A stretch of DNA of 64,000 nucleotides, taken from Jannaschia seohaensis. Lineage in GTDB: Bacteria; Pseudomonadota; Alphaproteobacteria; Rhodobacterales; Rhodobacteraceae. A program made the translations under genes and the position numbers. The stretch is from contig NZ_UETC01000005.1 of the NCBI RefSeq assembly GCF_900116765.1, positions 186,001-250,000 on the forward strand, in the 5' to 3' direction. Positions 42,619 through 52,475 of the stretch are shown here, piece by piece (position 1 is the stretch's first letter; each line of letters opens with the position of its first letter). The notes under the pieces are model-generated. The model was not told the DNA's origin and searched no databases. It was given only the letters and a program-made list of their open reading frames with translations.

Positions 42619-43563
42619 TCACAGCGCGATCCGCTCCACTTGCTTGAAGAACCGCTCGACATCCTCCCGTTGACAGAGCGTCGTGCCTTCCTCCTGCACC
42701 GCCGAGGCCGCCGCGGCCGTGCCCCAGCAGCAGGCCGTGACCGGGTCCTCCCCACGTGACAGCGCCAGAGCGAAGGCCCCGACGAAGCTGTCCCCCGCGC
42801 CGATCTTCGAATGCGGGATCACCAACGGGGGGCGGGTCAGGCCGACCCAGTCCTCGGTGGCGATCACGTTTCCGGAAGCCTCGGCGGCGACGATCACGAT
42901 CTCGGCCGCGCCGTCCGCGCGCAACTTCCGCGCCAGATCCGCATGGTCCGAGAGCTGCCGCAAGCGTTGGCCCGTCAGCTCCTCCGCCTCCACCGTATCC
43001 ATGCGGAGCGCGTAAAGGCCGGAGCGCGCCTGCGCGGCATGGCTCAGCGCCGCGCCGGAGGTGTCGAGGATCATACGCGCACCGCGCTCCGCCAGCGCGG
43101 GGGCCAAGTCGGGGAAGAAGGTTGGGGGCAGGCCGGGCGGCAGGGAGCCGGAGGGGATCACCAGCGCGCCTGGGGAGGCGGCGGCCAGGATCGCGGCGCG
43201 GGCGGCCTCGGCGTCGTGCTCGGTCCAGGCATGGCCGGGCAGCATGAAGCGGTATTGCAGCCCCGTGGCCGCATCGCGGACGGAGATCGACTGACGGGTC
43301 GGGTATGCGACGCCCAGCGATTCGGGCGTCAGCCCCTCCGCCTCGATCAGGTTGACCAGTTCCTGCCCGGTCGGCCCCCCCTGGGCCACGAGAGCGCGGC
43401 TGGTCCCGCCCAGATTGTGGATGGCGCGGCTGATATTCACGCCGCCCCCGCCAGGATGCACCAGCGGCGGCGCGCAGCGCAGCTTGCGGTCGGGGATCAC
43501 GACGGGCGCCTCGGTCGAGAGGTCCAGCGCCGGGTTCGCGGTAACGGTGATAATCTCGGTCAT
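42619..43563 (-). CDS. PfkB-family sugar kinase (1-phosphofructokinase/Pfk-2 type)
   Basis: 314 residues. Starts ITVTANPALDLS, has HPGGGGVNISRAIHNLGG (substrate loop) and the ATP/anion-hole signature IGAGDSFVGAFALAL with its catalytic Asp. This is the hexose-phosphate kinase branch (FruK/LacC/PfkB), so fructose 1- or 6-phosphate or tagatose 6-phosphate is the likely substrate. Its ATG overlaps the stop of the last vWA gene, making it the distal gene of the vWA operon. No PTS or sugar transporter is nearby. Confidence 0.88.
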   Translation of the reverse strand: MTEIITVTANPALDLSTEAPVVIPDRKLRCAPPLVHPGGGGVNISRAIHNLGGTSRALVAQGGPTGQELVNLIEAEGLTPESLGVAYPTRQSISVRDAATGLQYRFMLPGHAWTEHDAEAARAAILAAASPGALVIPSGSLPPGLPPTFFPDLAPALAERGARMILDTSGAALSHAAQARSGLYALRMDTVEAEELTGQRLRQLSDHADLARKLRADGAAEIVIVAAEASGNVIATEDWVGLTRPPLVIPHSKIGAGDSFVGAFALALSRGEDPVTACCWGTAAAASAVQEEGTTLCQREDVERFFKQVERIAL

Positions 43564-44267
43564 AGGGCAGGAATGCGGGCCGAGGGCGCAGGGTGCAAGC
43601 CTCCGATCACGGGGCAGCCGAGTGTCGCTTGCAGCGCGTCGGCCAGTTCGTCGACCGTGTCGGTCGTGGCATAGACCCCGCCGGTGCGATCGGCCAGGCA
43701 GCGGGCGGCGATCTCTGCGCCATCCTCCGGGGTCCGGCGGTTCAGGAGAGCGGAGAAGGGGTCCGACTCGACCTTGAACCCCAGAACGTGGATCGTGAGG
43801 TCCGCCGAGTCGGGCGCCATCTGCTCGATCAGGGCGCAGGGCGCGCCGCCGCAGCTTTCATTGCCGTCGGTCACCAGCACGATGACGGCCGGATCGCTGC
43901 GCCAGGAGAGGGCCGCTGCCGCCAGCGCCACCGCATTGGTCAGCGGGGTCAGGCCGCCGGGGCGGAGCGCGTCGAGTTCTGCCGCCATCCGCGCGGCGGC
44001 GCGGGGCTGGGGCGCGAAGCGCAGCCGGCTGCCGTTGCAATCGGCGTCCCGACCATAGGTCACGAGGCCGATGCGGCGCAGATCCTCGACCTGCGGCATG
44101 ACGCGGGCCATCGCGGCGCGGGCTTCGTCGATGCGCAGGCCGTGGCGGCCGTCGAAGCTCTGGGCTGTCATGGAGGCGGAGGCGTCGAAGACGATCATCG
44201 TGTCCGCCGTGCAGGCGGCCATCGCCGGATGGGCGATCAGCGCCGAGAGGGCGAGCGCGCGGATCAC
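43560..44267 (-). CDS. Exported von Willebrand factor A protein, paralogue 1
   Basis: 235 residues from a GTG that overlaps the stop of paralogue 2. Signal peptide RALALSALIAHPAMA. vWA MIDAS: DASASM, a Thr in GGLTPL and VTDGNESCGG. Cysteines in CTADT, DCNGS, SCGGAPC, ARCLADRTGG and TLGC are shared with the other three copies and suggest disulfides. A longer frame upstream is antisense-like. Probably a periplasmic metal-dependent protein-binding domain without other modules. The stop overlaps the PfkB start. Confidence 0.8.
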   Translation of the reverse strand: MIRALALSALIAHPAMAACTADTMIVFDASASMTAQSFDGRHGLRIDEARAAMARVMPQVEDLRRIGLVTYGRDADCNGSRLRFAPQPRAAARMAAELDALRPGGLTPLTNAVALAAAALSWRSDPAVIVLVTDGNESCGGAPCALIEQMAPDSADLTIHVLGFKVESDPFSALLNRRTPEDGAEIAARCLADRTGGVYATTDTVDELADALQATLGCPVIGGLHPAPSARIPAL

Positions 44268-44950
44268 TCCTCCAGCCGTCCGACGACTAGGCAGCCGAGC
44301 GTGGCTTGCAGGGCCTCGACCAGCTCGTCCACGGTCTCGGTCGATAGGAACAGCCCCCCGGTGCGGTCGGCGAAGCATTTGGCGACGGTATCGCCGCCGA
44401 ACTCCTGCTGCTCGGGATTGTCCCAGGCGAAGAAGTCGCGGGTCGCGCGGAAGCCGATGACATGGATCGTCAGGTCCGCCGCCACATTCACCATCCGGCG
44501 CGACGTGGCGCAGGGGGTGCCGCCGCAGGTCTCGTTGCCGTCCGTCACCAGCACGATGATGGCGGGGCGGCTGCGGTAGTCCATCGCCTCGGCGGCGGTC
44601 TCGACGGCGACAGCGAGCGGGGTGAGACCCGCCGGGTTGAGCGTGTCGATGGCCTCGATCACCGGCGCGGCCGCGTTCTCGACGGGGGTGAAGCGCAGGC
44701 GGATGCCCTCGCAGCTATTCTCTGGGCCAGGGCCGTAGGTCAGCAAGCCGATGCGGCGATAGGGCTCGACCAGGGGCATGGCGATGCGGATTGCCTCTTG
44801 CGCCTCGACCAGCCGCGAGACATCGCCGGTCTCCAGCGACACCTCGGCCATGGAGGCGGAGCCGTCGAAGACGAGCATCGCATCGGTCGAGCAGGCGACG
44901 GACTGCGTGGCCAGCGCCGTCGACAGCAGAGTGGCGAGCGCCGCCCTCAC
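44264..44950 (-). CDS. Exported von Willebrand factor A protein, paralogue 2
   Basis: 228 residues from a GTG overlapping the stop of paralogue 3 (GTGA). Signal peptide ALATLLSTALATQSVA. MIDAS DGSASM, GLTPLAVAVETAAEAMDYRSRPAIIVLVTDGNETCGGTPC and the closing CFADRTGGLFLSTETVDELVEALQATLGCLV. It shares most with paralogue 4 in the segment before CFADRT (FFAW/IFSW then DNPEQQ/QDPTTP). Function unknown. Confidence 0.8.
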   Translation of the reverse strand: MRAALATLLSTALATQSVACSTDAMLVFDGSASMAEVSLETGDVSRLVEAQEAIRIAMPLVEPYRRIGLLTYGPGPENSCEGIRLRFTPVENAAAPVIEAIDTLNPAGLTPLAVAVETAAEAMDYRSRPAIIVLVTDGNETCGGTPCATSRRMVNVAADLTIHVIGFRATRDFFAWDNPEQQEFGGDTVAKCFADRTGGLFLSTETVDELVEALQATLGCLVVGRLEE

Positions 44951-45621
44951 GACGTCGGCTCGCAGCCGAGGACCGCGCGCAGGGCGGCGATCAGTTCGGA
45001 CGTTGTGTCGGTCAGGGTGTAGCTGCCGCCCGTCGCCTCGGCCATGCAACGCGCCTCGACCTCGCCTTTGGGCAGGATGCCGTAAAGCCCGGTGCCCGAG
45101 GTCGCGATATCGCCCACCACCTTGAAGCCCAGCACATGGATCGTGAGGTCGGCGGCGGCGGCCTGCATCCGGCCGATCCGGTCGCAGGGACGGCCGCCGC
45201 ATGTGTCGTTGCCATCCGTGACCAGGACCACGGTGGCCGGGCGGCTGCGGTAGTCCAGCACCTCGGCCGCCCGCTCCACCGACTCGGCCAGGGGGGTCAG
45301 ACCCTGGGGCGTCATCTCGGCGAGCGCGGTCAGGATCGGCACGGCCGCCAGATCGCGCGGGCCGAAATGCAGCGCGATCCCCTCGCAGGAGCCGCCCAGC
45401 CCATAGGTGACGAGGCCGATGCGGCGGTGATGCTCGACCTCCGGCAGGACGCGGGCCATGGCGGCGCGCGCCTCCTCGATGCGAGGGGTCTGGTTCTGAA
45501 CGAAGCCCGACCCGGCCATGGAGCCGGAGCCGTCGAAGACCAGCATCGCGTCGCTGCGGCAGGCGGCCTGCGCCGGGCCCGCCAGCGCCGCGATCAGGGC
45601 CAGAGGCAGGGCCGCGCGCAC
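44947..45621 (-). CDS. Exported von Willebrand factor A protein, paralogue 3
   Basis: 224 residues, GTG start four bases after the stop of paralogue 4. Signal peptide LPLALIAALAGPAQA. MIDAS DGSGSM, QGLTPLAESVERAAEVLDYRSRPATVVLVTDGNDTCGGRPC, and a divergent C-terminal part with GILPKGEVEARCMAEATGGSYTLTDT. Shares with paralogue 1 the IHVLGFKV strand. No transmembrane anchor after the signal peptide. Confidence 0.8.
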   Translation of the reverse strand: MRAALPLALIAALAGPAQAACRSDAMLVFDGSGSMAGSGFVQNQTPRIEEARAAMARVLPEVEHHRRIGLVTYGLGGSCEGIALHFGPRDLAAVPILTALAEMTPQGLTPLAESVERAAEVLDYRSRPATVVLVTDGNDTCGGRPCDRIGRMQAAAADLTIHVLGFKVVGDIATSGTGLYGILPKGEVEARCMAEATGGSYTLTDTTSELIAALRAVLGCEPTS

Positions 45622-45625
45622 CGGG

Positions 45626-46312
45626 CTAACCCAGCCGTCCCAGCACGAGACAGCCCAGCGTCATCTGCAAGGCGCGCACCAGCTCCGCCTCGGAGCGGGT
45701 GGCGGCGAAAACGCCGTCGGTGCGGTCGGCGAAGCATTTCGCGGTGCTGTCGCGGGCGAAGCGGGGCGTCGTCGGATCCTGCCAGGAAAAGATCCGCCCC
45801 TCGCCGCGAAATCCGATCACGTGGATCGTCAGGTCTTCGGCGTCATTTGCCAGCCGCGCGGCCACGTCGCAGGCGCGCCCGCCGCAGGTCTCGTCCCCGT
45901 CGGTGACGACGACGATGATGGCGGGCTCCGTCCGGTAATCGAGCAGTTCGGCCGCGACCTGGATCGCCGCTGAGATCGGCGTCTTGCCTTCGGGCGCCAG
46001 CGCGGCGATCTCGGCGATGGTGGCGCCGGCGGCCATCGGTTTGGGCGGGAACTTGATGTCGATGCCCGAGCAGCCGGAGCCGCCGCCGGGGCCGTAGGTC
46101 ATCAGACCGATGCGGCGGAAGCGCTCCACTTGCGGCATCACGCGCTCCACCGCGGCGCGGGCCTCGACGATGCGGGTCGGGATGCCGGGGTCTTCGCTGA
46201 TCCGGGCCATGGAGGCGGAGCCGTCGAAGACCAGCATCGCGTCGGTCGCGCAGCTGGCCTGCGCCACCGGAGCGGTGGCGAGGGACGCAGACAGGAGCAA
46301 GGCGAGGCGCAT
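45626..46312 (-). CDS. Exported von Willebrand factor A protein, paralogue 4
   Basis: 228 residues, first gene of the minus-strand vWA-PfkB operon and the only one with an ATG start. Signal peptide RLALLLSASLATAPVAQA. MIDAS DGSASM, KTPISAAIQVAAELLDYRTEPAIIVVVTDGDETCGGRAC and CFADRTDGVFAATRSEAELVRALQMTLGC. The frame is open far upstream but only as a shadow of the divergent isomerase gene. The promoter must lie in the 57-base gap or within that gene's start. Confidence 0.8.
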   Translation of the reverse strand: MRLALLLSASLATAPVAQASCATDAMLVFDGSASMARISEDPGIPTRIVEARAAVERVMPQVERFRRIGLMTYGPGGGSGCSGIDIKFPPKPMAAGATIAEIAALAPEGKTPISAAIQVAAELLDYRTEPAIIVVVTDGDETCGGRACDVAARLANDAEDLTIHVIGFRGEGRIFSWQDPTTPRFARDSTAKCFADRTDGVFAATRSEAELVRALQMTLGCLVLGRLG

Positions 46313-46369
46313 CTTGACGATTGTGCGTGTCGGCTGGCTCCTTTCAAGGGCCAAGGCTAGGCTCACGAT

Positions 46370-47011
46370 ATGGTGATCATCGACTACGTTTATTCGGCGC
46401 ATTCCGCCTATGCCTGGCTCGGCTCTGGCCATCTGATGGACATCTGCCGGCGTCATGGCGCCACGCTGGTCCATCGGCCCATCCCGCTGTCGCCGGTGGT
46501 GGAGGCGCAGGGGAGCCTGCCGTTCCGGTCGCGCACGCAGGCCCATGTCGATTATTTCTTCGGGCGGGAGATCGAGCGATGGGCGGAATGGCGCGGGGTG
46601 GAGGTCGTCCCGTTCCGGCCCACGCATCACGATGCGGATTACAGCCTCGCCAGCGGCATGATCCTGGCGCTGGGGGACCGCGGGCCGCAGGTGGACGCGA
46701 TGTCGCATGCGCTGCTGGGCGCGCATTGGCGCGACGATGCGGACCTGTCCGACCGGGCGGTGCTGTCGCGGGTGGCGGAGGGCCTGGGGCACGATGCCGC
46801 GGCTCTGCTTGCGCGGGCGGCGGCGCCTGAGATCGCCGCGCGCTTCTCGGCCAATGGGGACTGGGCCATCGCGCGCGGCGTGATGGGCTCGCCCACCTAT
46901 ATCGTGGGCGGTGACGCCTTTTACGGGCAGGACCGGCTGGAGATGGTGGAGCGGGCGCTGACCCGCCCCTTTGCGCCGACGCGGTGGCGCAACCCGGCCG
47001 TGGACGGCTGA
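46370..47011 (+). CDS. 2-Hydroxychromene-2-carboxylate isomerase-like DsbA-family protein
   Basis: 213 residues of the thioredoxin-fold kappa-GST/HCCA isomerase group: [17 protein letters not shown] where the active Ser replaces the DsbA cysteines, [14 protein letters not shown], and the cis-Pro loop [28 protein letters not shown]. It probably uses glutathione to isomerise an aromatic intermediate; the substrate is unknown. Divergent from the vWA operon, and 121 bases before rplO on the same strand. Confidence 0.85.
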   Translation: MVIIDYVYSAHSAYAWLGSGHLMDICRRHGATLVHRPIPLSPVVEAQGSLPFRSRTQAHVDYFFGREIERWAEWRGVEVVPFRPTHHDADYSLASGMILALGDRGPQVDAMSHALLGAHWRDDADLSDRAVLSRVAEGLGHDAAALLARAAAPEIAARFSANGDWAIARGVMGSPTYIVGGDAFYGQDRLEMVERALTRPFAPTRWRNPAVDG

Positions 47012-47132
47012 CGCTTGCACCGGGGACGCGTGCGGTGTAGGGCCGCGCGGTGGCCCGGCATGGGCCGGGAATCGTAAGCCGCGTGCGCCCCACATTCGCT
47101 TCGGGGGCGTCTCCGGCAGAAGGAGAAGCGAC

Positions 47133-47597
47133 ATGAAACTCAACGACCTGCGCGACAATCCAGGCGCGACGCACAAGCCCAAGCGGGTGGGCCGCGGCCC
47201 CGGCTCGGGCCTCGGCAAGACCGGCGGGCGCGGCATCAAGGGTCAGAAATCCCGCTCCGGCGTGGCCATCAAGGGCTACGAGGGCGGCCAGATGCCGATC
47301 TATCAGCGTCTGCCCAAGCGCGGCTTCAACAAGCCCAACCGCAAGTCCTATGCCGTCGTGAACCTGGGCAAGATCCAGCAGTTCATCGACGCGGGCAAGC
47401 TGGGCGGCGAGATCACCGAGACGGAGCTGGTCGATAGCGGCCTGGTGCGCCGTAAGCTCGACGGCATCCGCCTGCTCGGCAAGGGCGAGATCACGTCGGC
47501 TGCCAAGATCACCGTCACCGGCGCGTCCAAGGGCGCCATCGAGGCGGTCGAGAAGGCGGGCGGTTCGGTCACGGTCACGGCGGCCGCCGCAGAGTGA
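47133..47597 (+). CDS. rplO: 50S ribosomal protein L15
   Basis: 154 residues: [41 protein letters not shown] and GFEGGQ-like [30 protein letters not shown] precedes the ATG. Re-starts the ribosomal series after the vWA block; an upstream promoter in or before the isomerase gene is needed. Confidence 0.98.
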   Translation: MKLNDLRDNPGATHKPKRVGRGPGSGLGKTGGRGIKGQKSRSGVAIKGYEGGQMPIYQRLPKRGFNKPNRKSYAVVNLGKIQQFIDAGKLGGEITETELVDSGLVRRKLDGIRLLGKGEITSAAKITVTGASKGAIEAVEKAGGSVTVTAAAAE

Positions 47598-47646
47598 GCG
47601 GTTGTGGGCGGGCGCGCACCCGCCTACATCGACCTTAGGTTTCCGG

Positions 47647-47679
47647 AACGCCGCCCGCGGGAGCCCGCCGGGCGGCGTT
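47647..47679 (+). terminator. Strong hairpin between rplO and secY (terminator or attenuator)
   Basis: An 11-bp stem AACGCCGCCCG with CGGGCGGCGTT, with an inner CGGG-ag-CCCG helix, followed by TTTGC. Its weak T run suggests partial termination or RNA processing rather than full stop, since secY must be expressed. Confidence 0.55.
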
Positions 47680-47706
47680 TGCATCAGACGAACGAGAGGG
47701 GCCCTT

Positions 47707-49058
<1,352 letters not shown>

Positions 49059-49062
<4 letters not shown>

Positions 49063-49634
49063 ATATCATTCTGCTGGGGCCGCCGGGCGCGGGGAAAGGA
49101 ACCCAGGCGCGGCGGCTCGTGGAGGAGCGCGGGATGATCCAGCTCTCGACCGGGGACATGCTGCGGGAGGCGCGGTCGTCGGGAACGGAGATGGGCCAGA
49201 AGGTCGCGTCCATCATGGATGCCGGTGGTCTTGTCACCGATGAGGTCGTGATCGGCCTGATTTCGGAGAAGCTGGATGCCGGCGGCGGCAACGGCTTCAT
49301 CTTCGACGGGTTCCCGCGGACGCTGGGCCAGGCGGATGCGCTGGCGGAGCTGCTGGCCGCCAAGGGCCAGACCCTCGACGCGGTGATCGAGCTTCGGGTC
49401 GACGACGACATCCTGGTGGATCGTATCGTGGGCCGCGCCCGCGACGCCGCCGCCGCCGGCGAGCCGGTGCGCGCAGACGATAACGCCGAAAGCCTGAAAG
49501 TGCGGTTGATGGAGTACTACAAGAAGACGTCTCCCTTGATCGGCTACTATCACGCCAAGGGCCAGCTCCGTTCGATCGACGGTCTGGGCGAGATCGAGGA
49601 CGTGGCGAAGACCATCTCCGGGCTGCTGGGCTGA
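49059..49634 (+). CDS. adk: Adenylate kinase
   Basis: 191 residues, interconverting ATP, ADP and AMP. P-loop [10 protein letters not shown] at the start, [14 protein letters not shown] for AMP binding and [22 protein letters not shown] as a short LID. It lacks the 27-residue zinc/long LID insertion of the E. coli-type enzyme. Overlaps secY by four bases and is the end of that unit before the rpsM gap. Confidence 0.97.
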
Positions 49635-49674
49635 CCGCATCCGGGGCGCGCGCCCGCGGTCGTCAAGAAAAGCC

Positions 49675-49725
49675 TTGACAGGCGTGCCGCTGGGCCTTGA
49701 CCATCATGCGCCCTCCGAATAGATC
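49675..49725 (+). promoter_or_regulatory. Candidate promoter of the rpsM-rpsK-rpoA-rplQ unit
   Basis: TTGACC (49697-49702), 17-base spacer, TAGATC (49720-49725) is a fair sigma-70-like pair; a consensus TTGACA at 49675-49680 lies just upstream without a good -10. The AT-richer stretch with GTGAAAAAAGG near 49795 precedes rpsM. Confidence 0.35.
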
Positions 49726-49847
49726 GCAATCTCCGCCGGGAATCGTGTGTTCCCGGTGGTGTCATTTTGGCCCGGCGCATGCGGCGCGGGGCGTTGTGAA
49801 AAAAGGTTCTGGAGCTACGGAACCGCAACACGAAGAAGGAACAGCCA

Positions 49848-50216
49848 TTGGCTCGTATCGCTGGCGTCAACATCCCATCCGGGAAGCGCGTTCCCATCGC
49901 GCTCACCTACATCACCGGCATCGGTCCTGCGAAGGCCCGTGAGATCATCGACGCAGTCGGTATCGACGCGGCGCGCCGCGTGAACGAGCTGTCGGATGCC
50001 GAAGTCCTCTCGATCCGCGAATTCATCGACGCGAACGTCACCGTCGAGGGCGACCTGCGCCGTGAGACGCAGATGAACATCAAGCGTCTGATGGATCTGG
50101 GCTGCTATCGCGGCCTGCGTCACCGCCGCAACCTGCCGGTCCGTGGTCAGCGCACCCACACCAACGCCCGCACGCGCAAAGGCCCCGCGAAGGCCATCGC
50201 CGGCAAGAAGAAGTGA
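49848..50216 (+). CDS. rpsM: 30S ribosomal protein S13
   Basis: 122 residues beginning TTG-GCT-CGT ([26 protein letters not shown]) and ending [21 protein letters not shown]. No ATG is available in the proper place, and GAAGAAGGA lies seven bases before the TTG, so the rare start is secure. First gene of the alpha operon. Confidence 0.98.
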   Translation: MARIAGVNIPSGKRVPIALTYITGIGPAKAREIIDAVGIDAARRVNELSDAEVLSIREFIDANVTVEGDLRRETQMNIKRLMDLGCYRGLRHRRNLPVRGQRTHTNARTRKGPAKAIAGKKK

Positions 50217-50227
50217 GGGACTGACCC

Positions 50228-50623
50228 ATGGCTCGTGATACCCGCCGCGGCGCTCCCCGCCGCAAGGAACGCAAGAACATCGCCGCCGGCGTTGCGCATG
50301 TGAACTCCTCGTTCAACAACACCAAGATCCTGATCTCCGACGTGCAGGGCAACGCGATCTCCTGGTCGTCCGCCGGCACGATGGGCTTCAAGGGCTCGCG
50401 CAAGTCGACGCCCTATGCCGCGCAGATGGCCGCCGAAGACGCGGGCCGGAAGGCGCAGGAGCATGGGATGAAGACGCTCGAGGTCGAGGTTCAGGGCCCC
50501 GGTGGCGGCCGCGAAAGCGCGCTGCGTGCGCTGGCCGCCGTGGGGCTGCAGATCACCGCGATCCGCGACGTGACCCCGATTGCTCATAACGGTGTCCGCC
50601 CGCCGAAGCGCCGCCGGGTCTGA
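50228..50623 (+). CDS. rpsK: 30S ribosomal protein S11
   Basis: 131 residues: [50 protein letters not shown] and [13 protein letters not shown] at the end. Eleven bases after rpsM. A hairpin follows before rpoA. Confidence 0.98.
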   Translation: MARDTRRGAPRRKERKNIAAGVAHVNSSFNNTKILISDVQGNAISWSSAGTMGFKGSRKSTPYAAQMAAEDAGRKAQEHGMKTLEVEVQGPGGGRESALRALAAVGLQITAIRDVTPIAHNGVRPPKRRRV

Positions 50624-50647
50624 TCCGGACCGATTGACCTTATCGAC

Positions 50648-50668
50648 GGGGCCGCGCCGCGCGGCCCC
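50648..50668 (+). other. Hairpin between rpsK and rpoA
   Basis: GGGGCCGC-gccgc-GCGGCCCC, an 8-bp perfect GC stem without a T run, 25 bases after the rpsK stop. Likely an RNA processing or pausing element rather than a terminator. Confidence 0.5.
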
Positions 50669-50743
50669 GCCGCGCCGTTTGAAAACCTCGGGTGTCCGCG
50701 CCGCCCGCCCCAGGCGACGGACGAGAATGGAGGGATGGGACGC

Positions 50744-51760
50744 ATGATTCATAAAAACTGGCAAGAGCTTATCAAGCCGCAGCAGCTGGATGTCCGCCCG
50801 GGCAACAACCCGGCCCGCCAGGCCACGGTGGTCGCCGAACCGCTGGAGCGGGGCTTCGGTCTCACCCTCGGCAACGCGCTGCGCCGCGTGCTGATGTCGT
50901 CCCTCCAGGGGGCTGCCATCACCTCGGTCCAGATCGATAACGTCCTGCACGAGTTCAGCAGCGTGTCCGGCGTCCGCGAGGACGTCACCGACATCGTGCT
51001 GAACCTCAAGGGCGTCTCGATCAAGATGGAGGTCGAGGGCCCCAAGCGCTTGTCGATCTCGGCCAAGGGCCCGATGGTCGTCACCGCCGGGGACATCTCG
51101 GAGTCGAACGGCATCGAGGTGCTCAACCGCGATCACGTGATCTGTCACCTCGACGACGGCGCCGACCTCTACATGGAACTGACGGTCAATACCGGCAAAG
51201 GCTATGTCTCGGCCGACAAGAACAAGCCCGAGGACGCGCCCATCGGCCTGATCCCGATCGACGCGATCTATTCGCCGGTCAAGCGCGTCTCCTACGAGGT
51301 CACGCCGACCCGCGAGGGCCAGGTTCTGGATTATGACAAGCTGACGCTAAAGCTGGAGACGGACGGCTCGCTGGCCCCGGACGACGCGGTCGCCTACGCG
51401 GCCCGCATCCTCCAGGACCAGTTGCAGATCTTCGTCAACTTCGACGAGCCCGAGGCCGCGCGCGAGGCGGGCGCCGAGGACGATCTGGAGTTCAACCCGC
51501 TTCTCCTGAAGAAGGTCGATGAACTGGAACTGTCGGTCCGCTCGGCCAACTGCCTGAAGAACGACAACATCGTCTATATCGGCGACCTGATCCAGAAGAC
51601 CGAAGCCGAGATGCTCCGCACCCCGAACTTCGGTCGCAAGTCGCTGAACGAGATCAAGGAAGTGCTGTCCGGCATGGGCCTGCATCTCGGGATGGACATC
51701 GTCGATTGGCCGCCCGAGAACATCGAGGACCTGGCCAAGAAGTTCGAGGACAACTTTTGA
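50744..51760 (+). CDS. rpoA: RNA polymerase subunit alpha
   Basis: 338 residues. N-terminal dimerisation domain ([37 protein letters not shown]) and C-terminal DNA-contact domain ([48 protein letters not shown]). The ATG at 50744 has GGAGGG nine bases upstream; an ATG three codons earlier touches that RBS. Its stop codon lies in the loop of a perfect hairpin (51745-51770). Confidence 0.98.
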   Translation: MIHKNWQELIKPQQLDVRPGNNPARQATVVAEPLERGFGLTLGNALRRVLMSSLQGAAITSVQIDNVLHEFSSVSGVREDVTDIVLNLKGVSIKMEVEGPKRLSISAKGPMVVTAGDISESNGIEVLNRDHVICHLDDGADLYMELTVNTGKGYVSADKNKPEDAPIGLIPIDAIYSPVKRVSYEVTPTREGQVLDYDKLTLKLETDGSLAPDDAVAYAARILQDQLQIFVNFDEPEAAREAGAEDDLEFNPLLLKKVDELELSVRSANCLKNDNIVYIGDLIQKTEAEMLRTPNFGRKSLNEIKEVLSGMGLHLGMDIVDWPPENIEDLAKKFEDNF

Positions 51761-51770
51761 GTTGTCCTCG
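51745..51770 (+). other. Perfect inverted repeat enclosing the rpoA stop codon
   Basis: CGAGGACAAC (51745-51754) and GTTGTCCTCG (51761-51770) pair over 10 bp; the six-base loop TTTTGA contains the rpoA TGA. No T run follows. Confidence 0.8.
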
Positions 51771-51771
51771 A

Positions 51772-51861
51772 CCCCGGACCTGATCCGGGGTCTCGCGCGG
51801 CCGGGTGGACCACTCGGCCGACGCACACCAAGCCTCGCGAGGTCCCGGGTCGAGCCCGGGA
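51772..51861. repeat. Pair of CCCGG-type palindromes between rpoA and rplQ
   Basis: CCCCGGA-cctga-TCCGGGG (51772-51790) and TCCCGGG-tcga-GCCCGGGA (51843-51861), about 50 bases apart. They resemble the abundant alphaproteobacterial GGTCCCGGatcAAGcCCGGGA-type repeats. Distinct from the GTAGGGCGGG family. Confidence 0.6.
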
Positions 51862-51952
51862 TGCCGCCGGCGATACCTGCGCAATCCCGCGCCAATAAGG
51901 AGGGGTCCGCAACGCACGGATCCCAGACAAAGCATAAAACTGGAGACATCCC

Positions 51953-52369
51953 ATGCGCCACGCCCGCGGATACCGCCGCCTCAACCGCACCCATGAGCAC
52001 CGCAAGTCGCTCTGGAAAAACATGGCCGCCTCGCTGATCGAGCATGAGCAGATCAAGACGACGCTGCCCAAGGCGAAAGAGCTTCGCCCCATCGTCGAGA
52101 AGATGGTCACCCTCGCCAAGCGCGGCGACCTGCATGCCCGCCGTCTGCTGGCCTCGCGCCTGCATGACGAGGCTGCCGTCTCGAAGCTGATCGACGTGCT
52201 GGCCCCCCGCTATGCCGACCGTCAGGGCGGATATGTCCGCGTGCTGAAGGCGGGCTTCCGCTATGGCGACATGGCGCCGATGGCCTTCATCGAATTCGTC
52301 GACCGCGATGTCGACGCCAAGGGCGCCGCCGACCGCGCCCGCGAAGAGGCCGAAGCCGCGGCCGAGTGA
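51953..52369 (+). CDS. rplQ: 50S ribosomal protein L17
   Basis: 138 residues: [46 protein letters not shown], the L17 core, with an Ala/Glu tail. Last gene of the alpha operon; separated from rpoA by 192 bases carrying repeats. Confidence 0.98.
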   Translation: MRHARGYRRLNRTHEHRKSLWKNMAASLIEHEQIKTTLPKAKELRPIVEKMVTLAKRGDLHARRLLASRLHDEAAVSKLIDVLAPRYADRQGGYVRVLKAGFRYGDMAPMAFIEFVDRDVDAKGAADRAREEAEAAAE

Positions 52370-52475
52370 CCGCGCAGACCTGACCCGTCAGTGGGCCCTG
52401 CCGGAGACGGTGGGGCCCGTTTCGTTTGGGCCTCCGCATCTTTCGCGACGGGCTTGCCCCCACTATATCTGGTGT

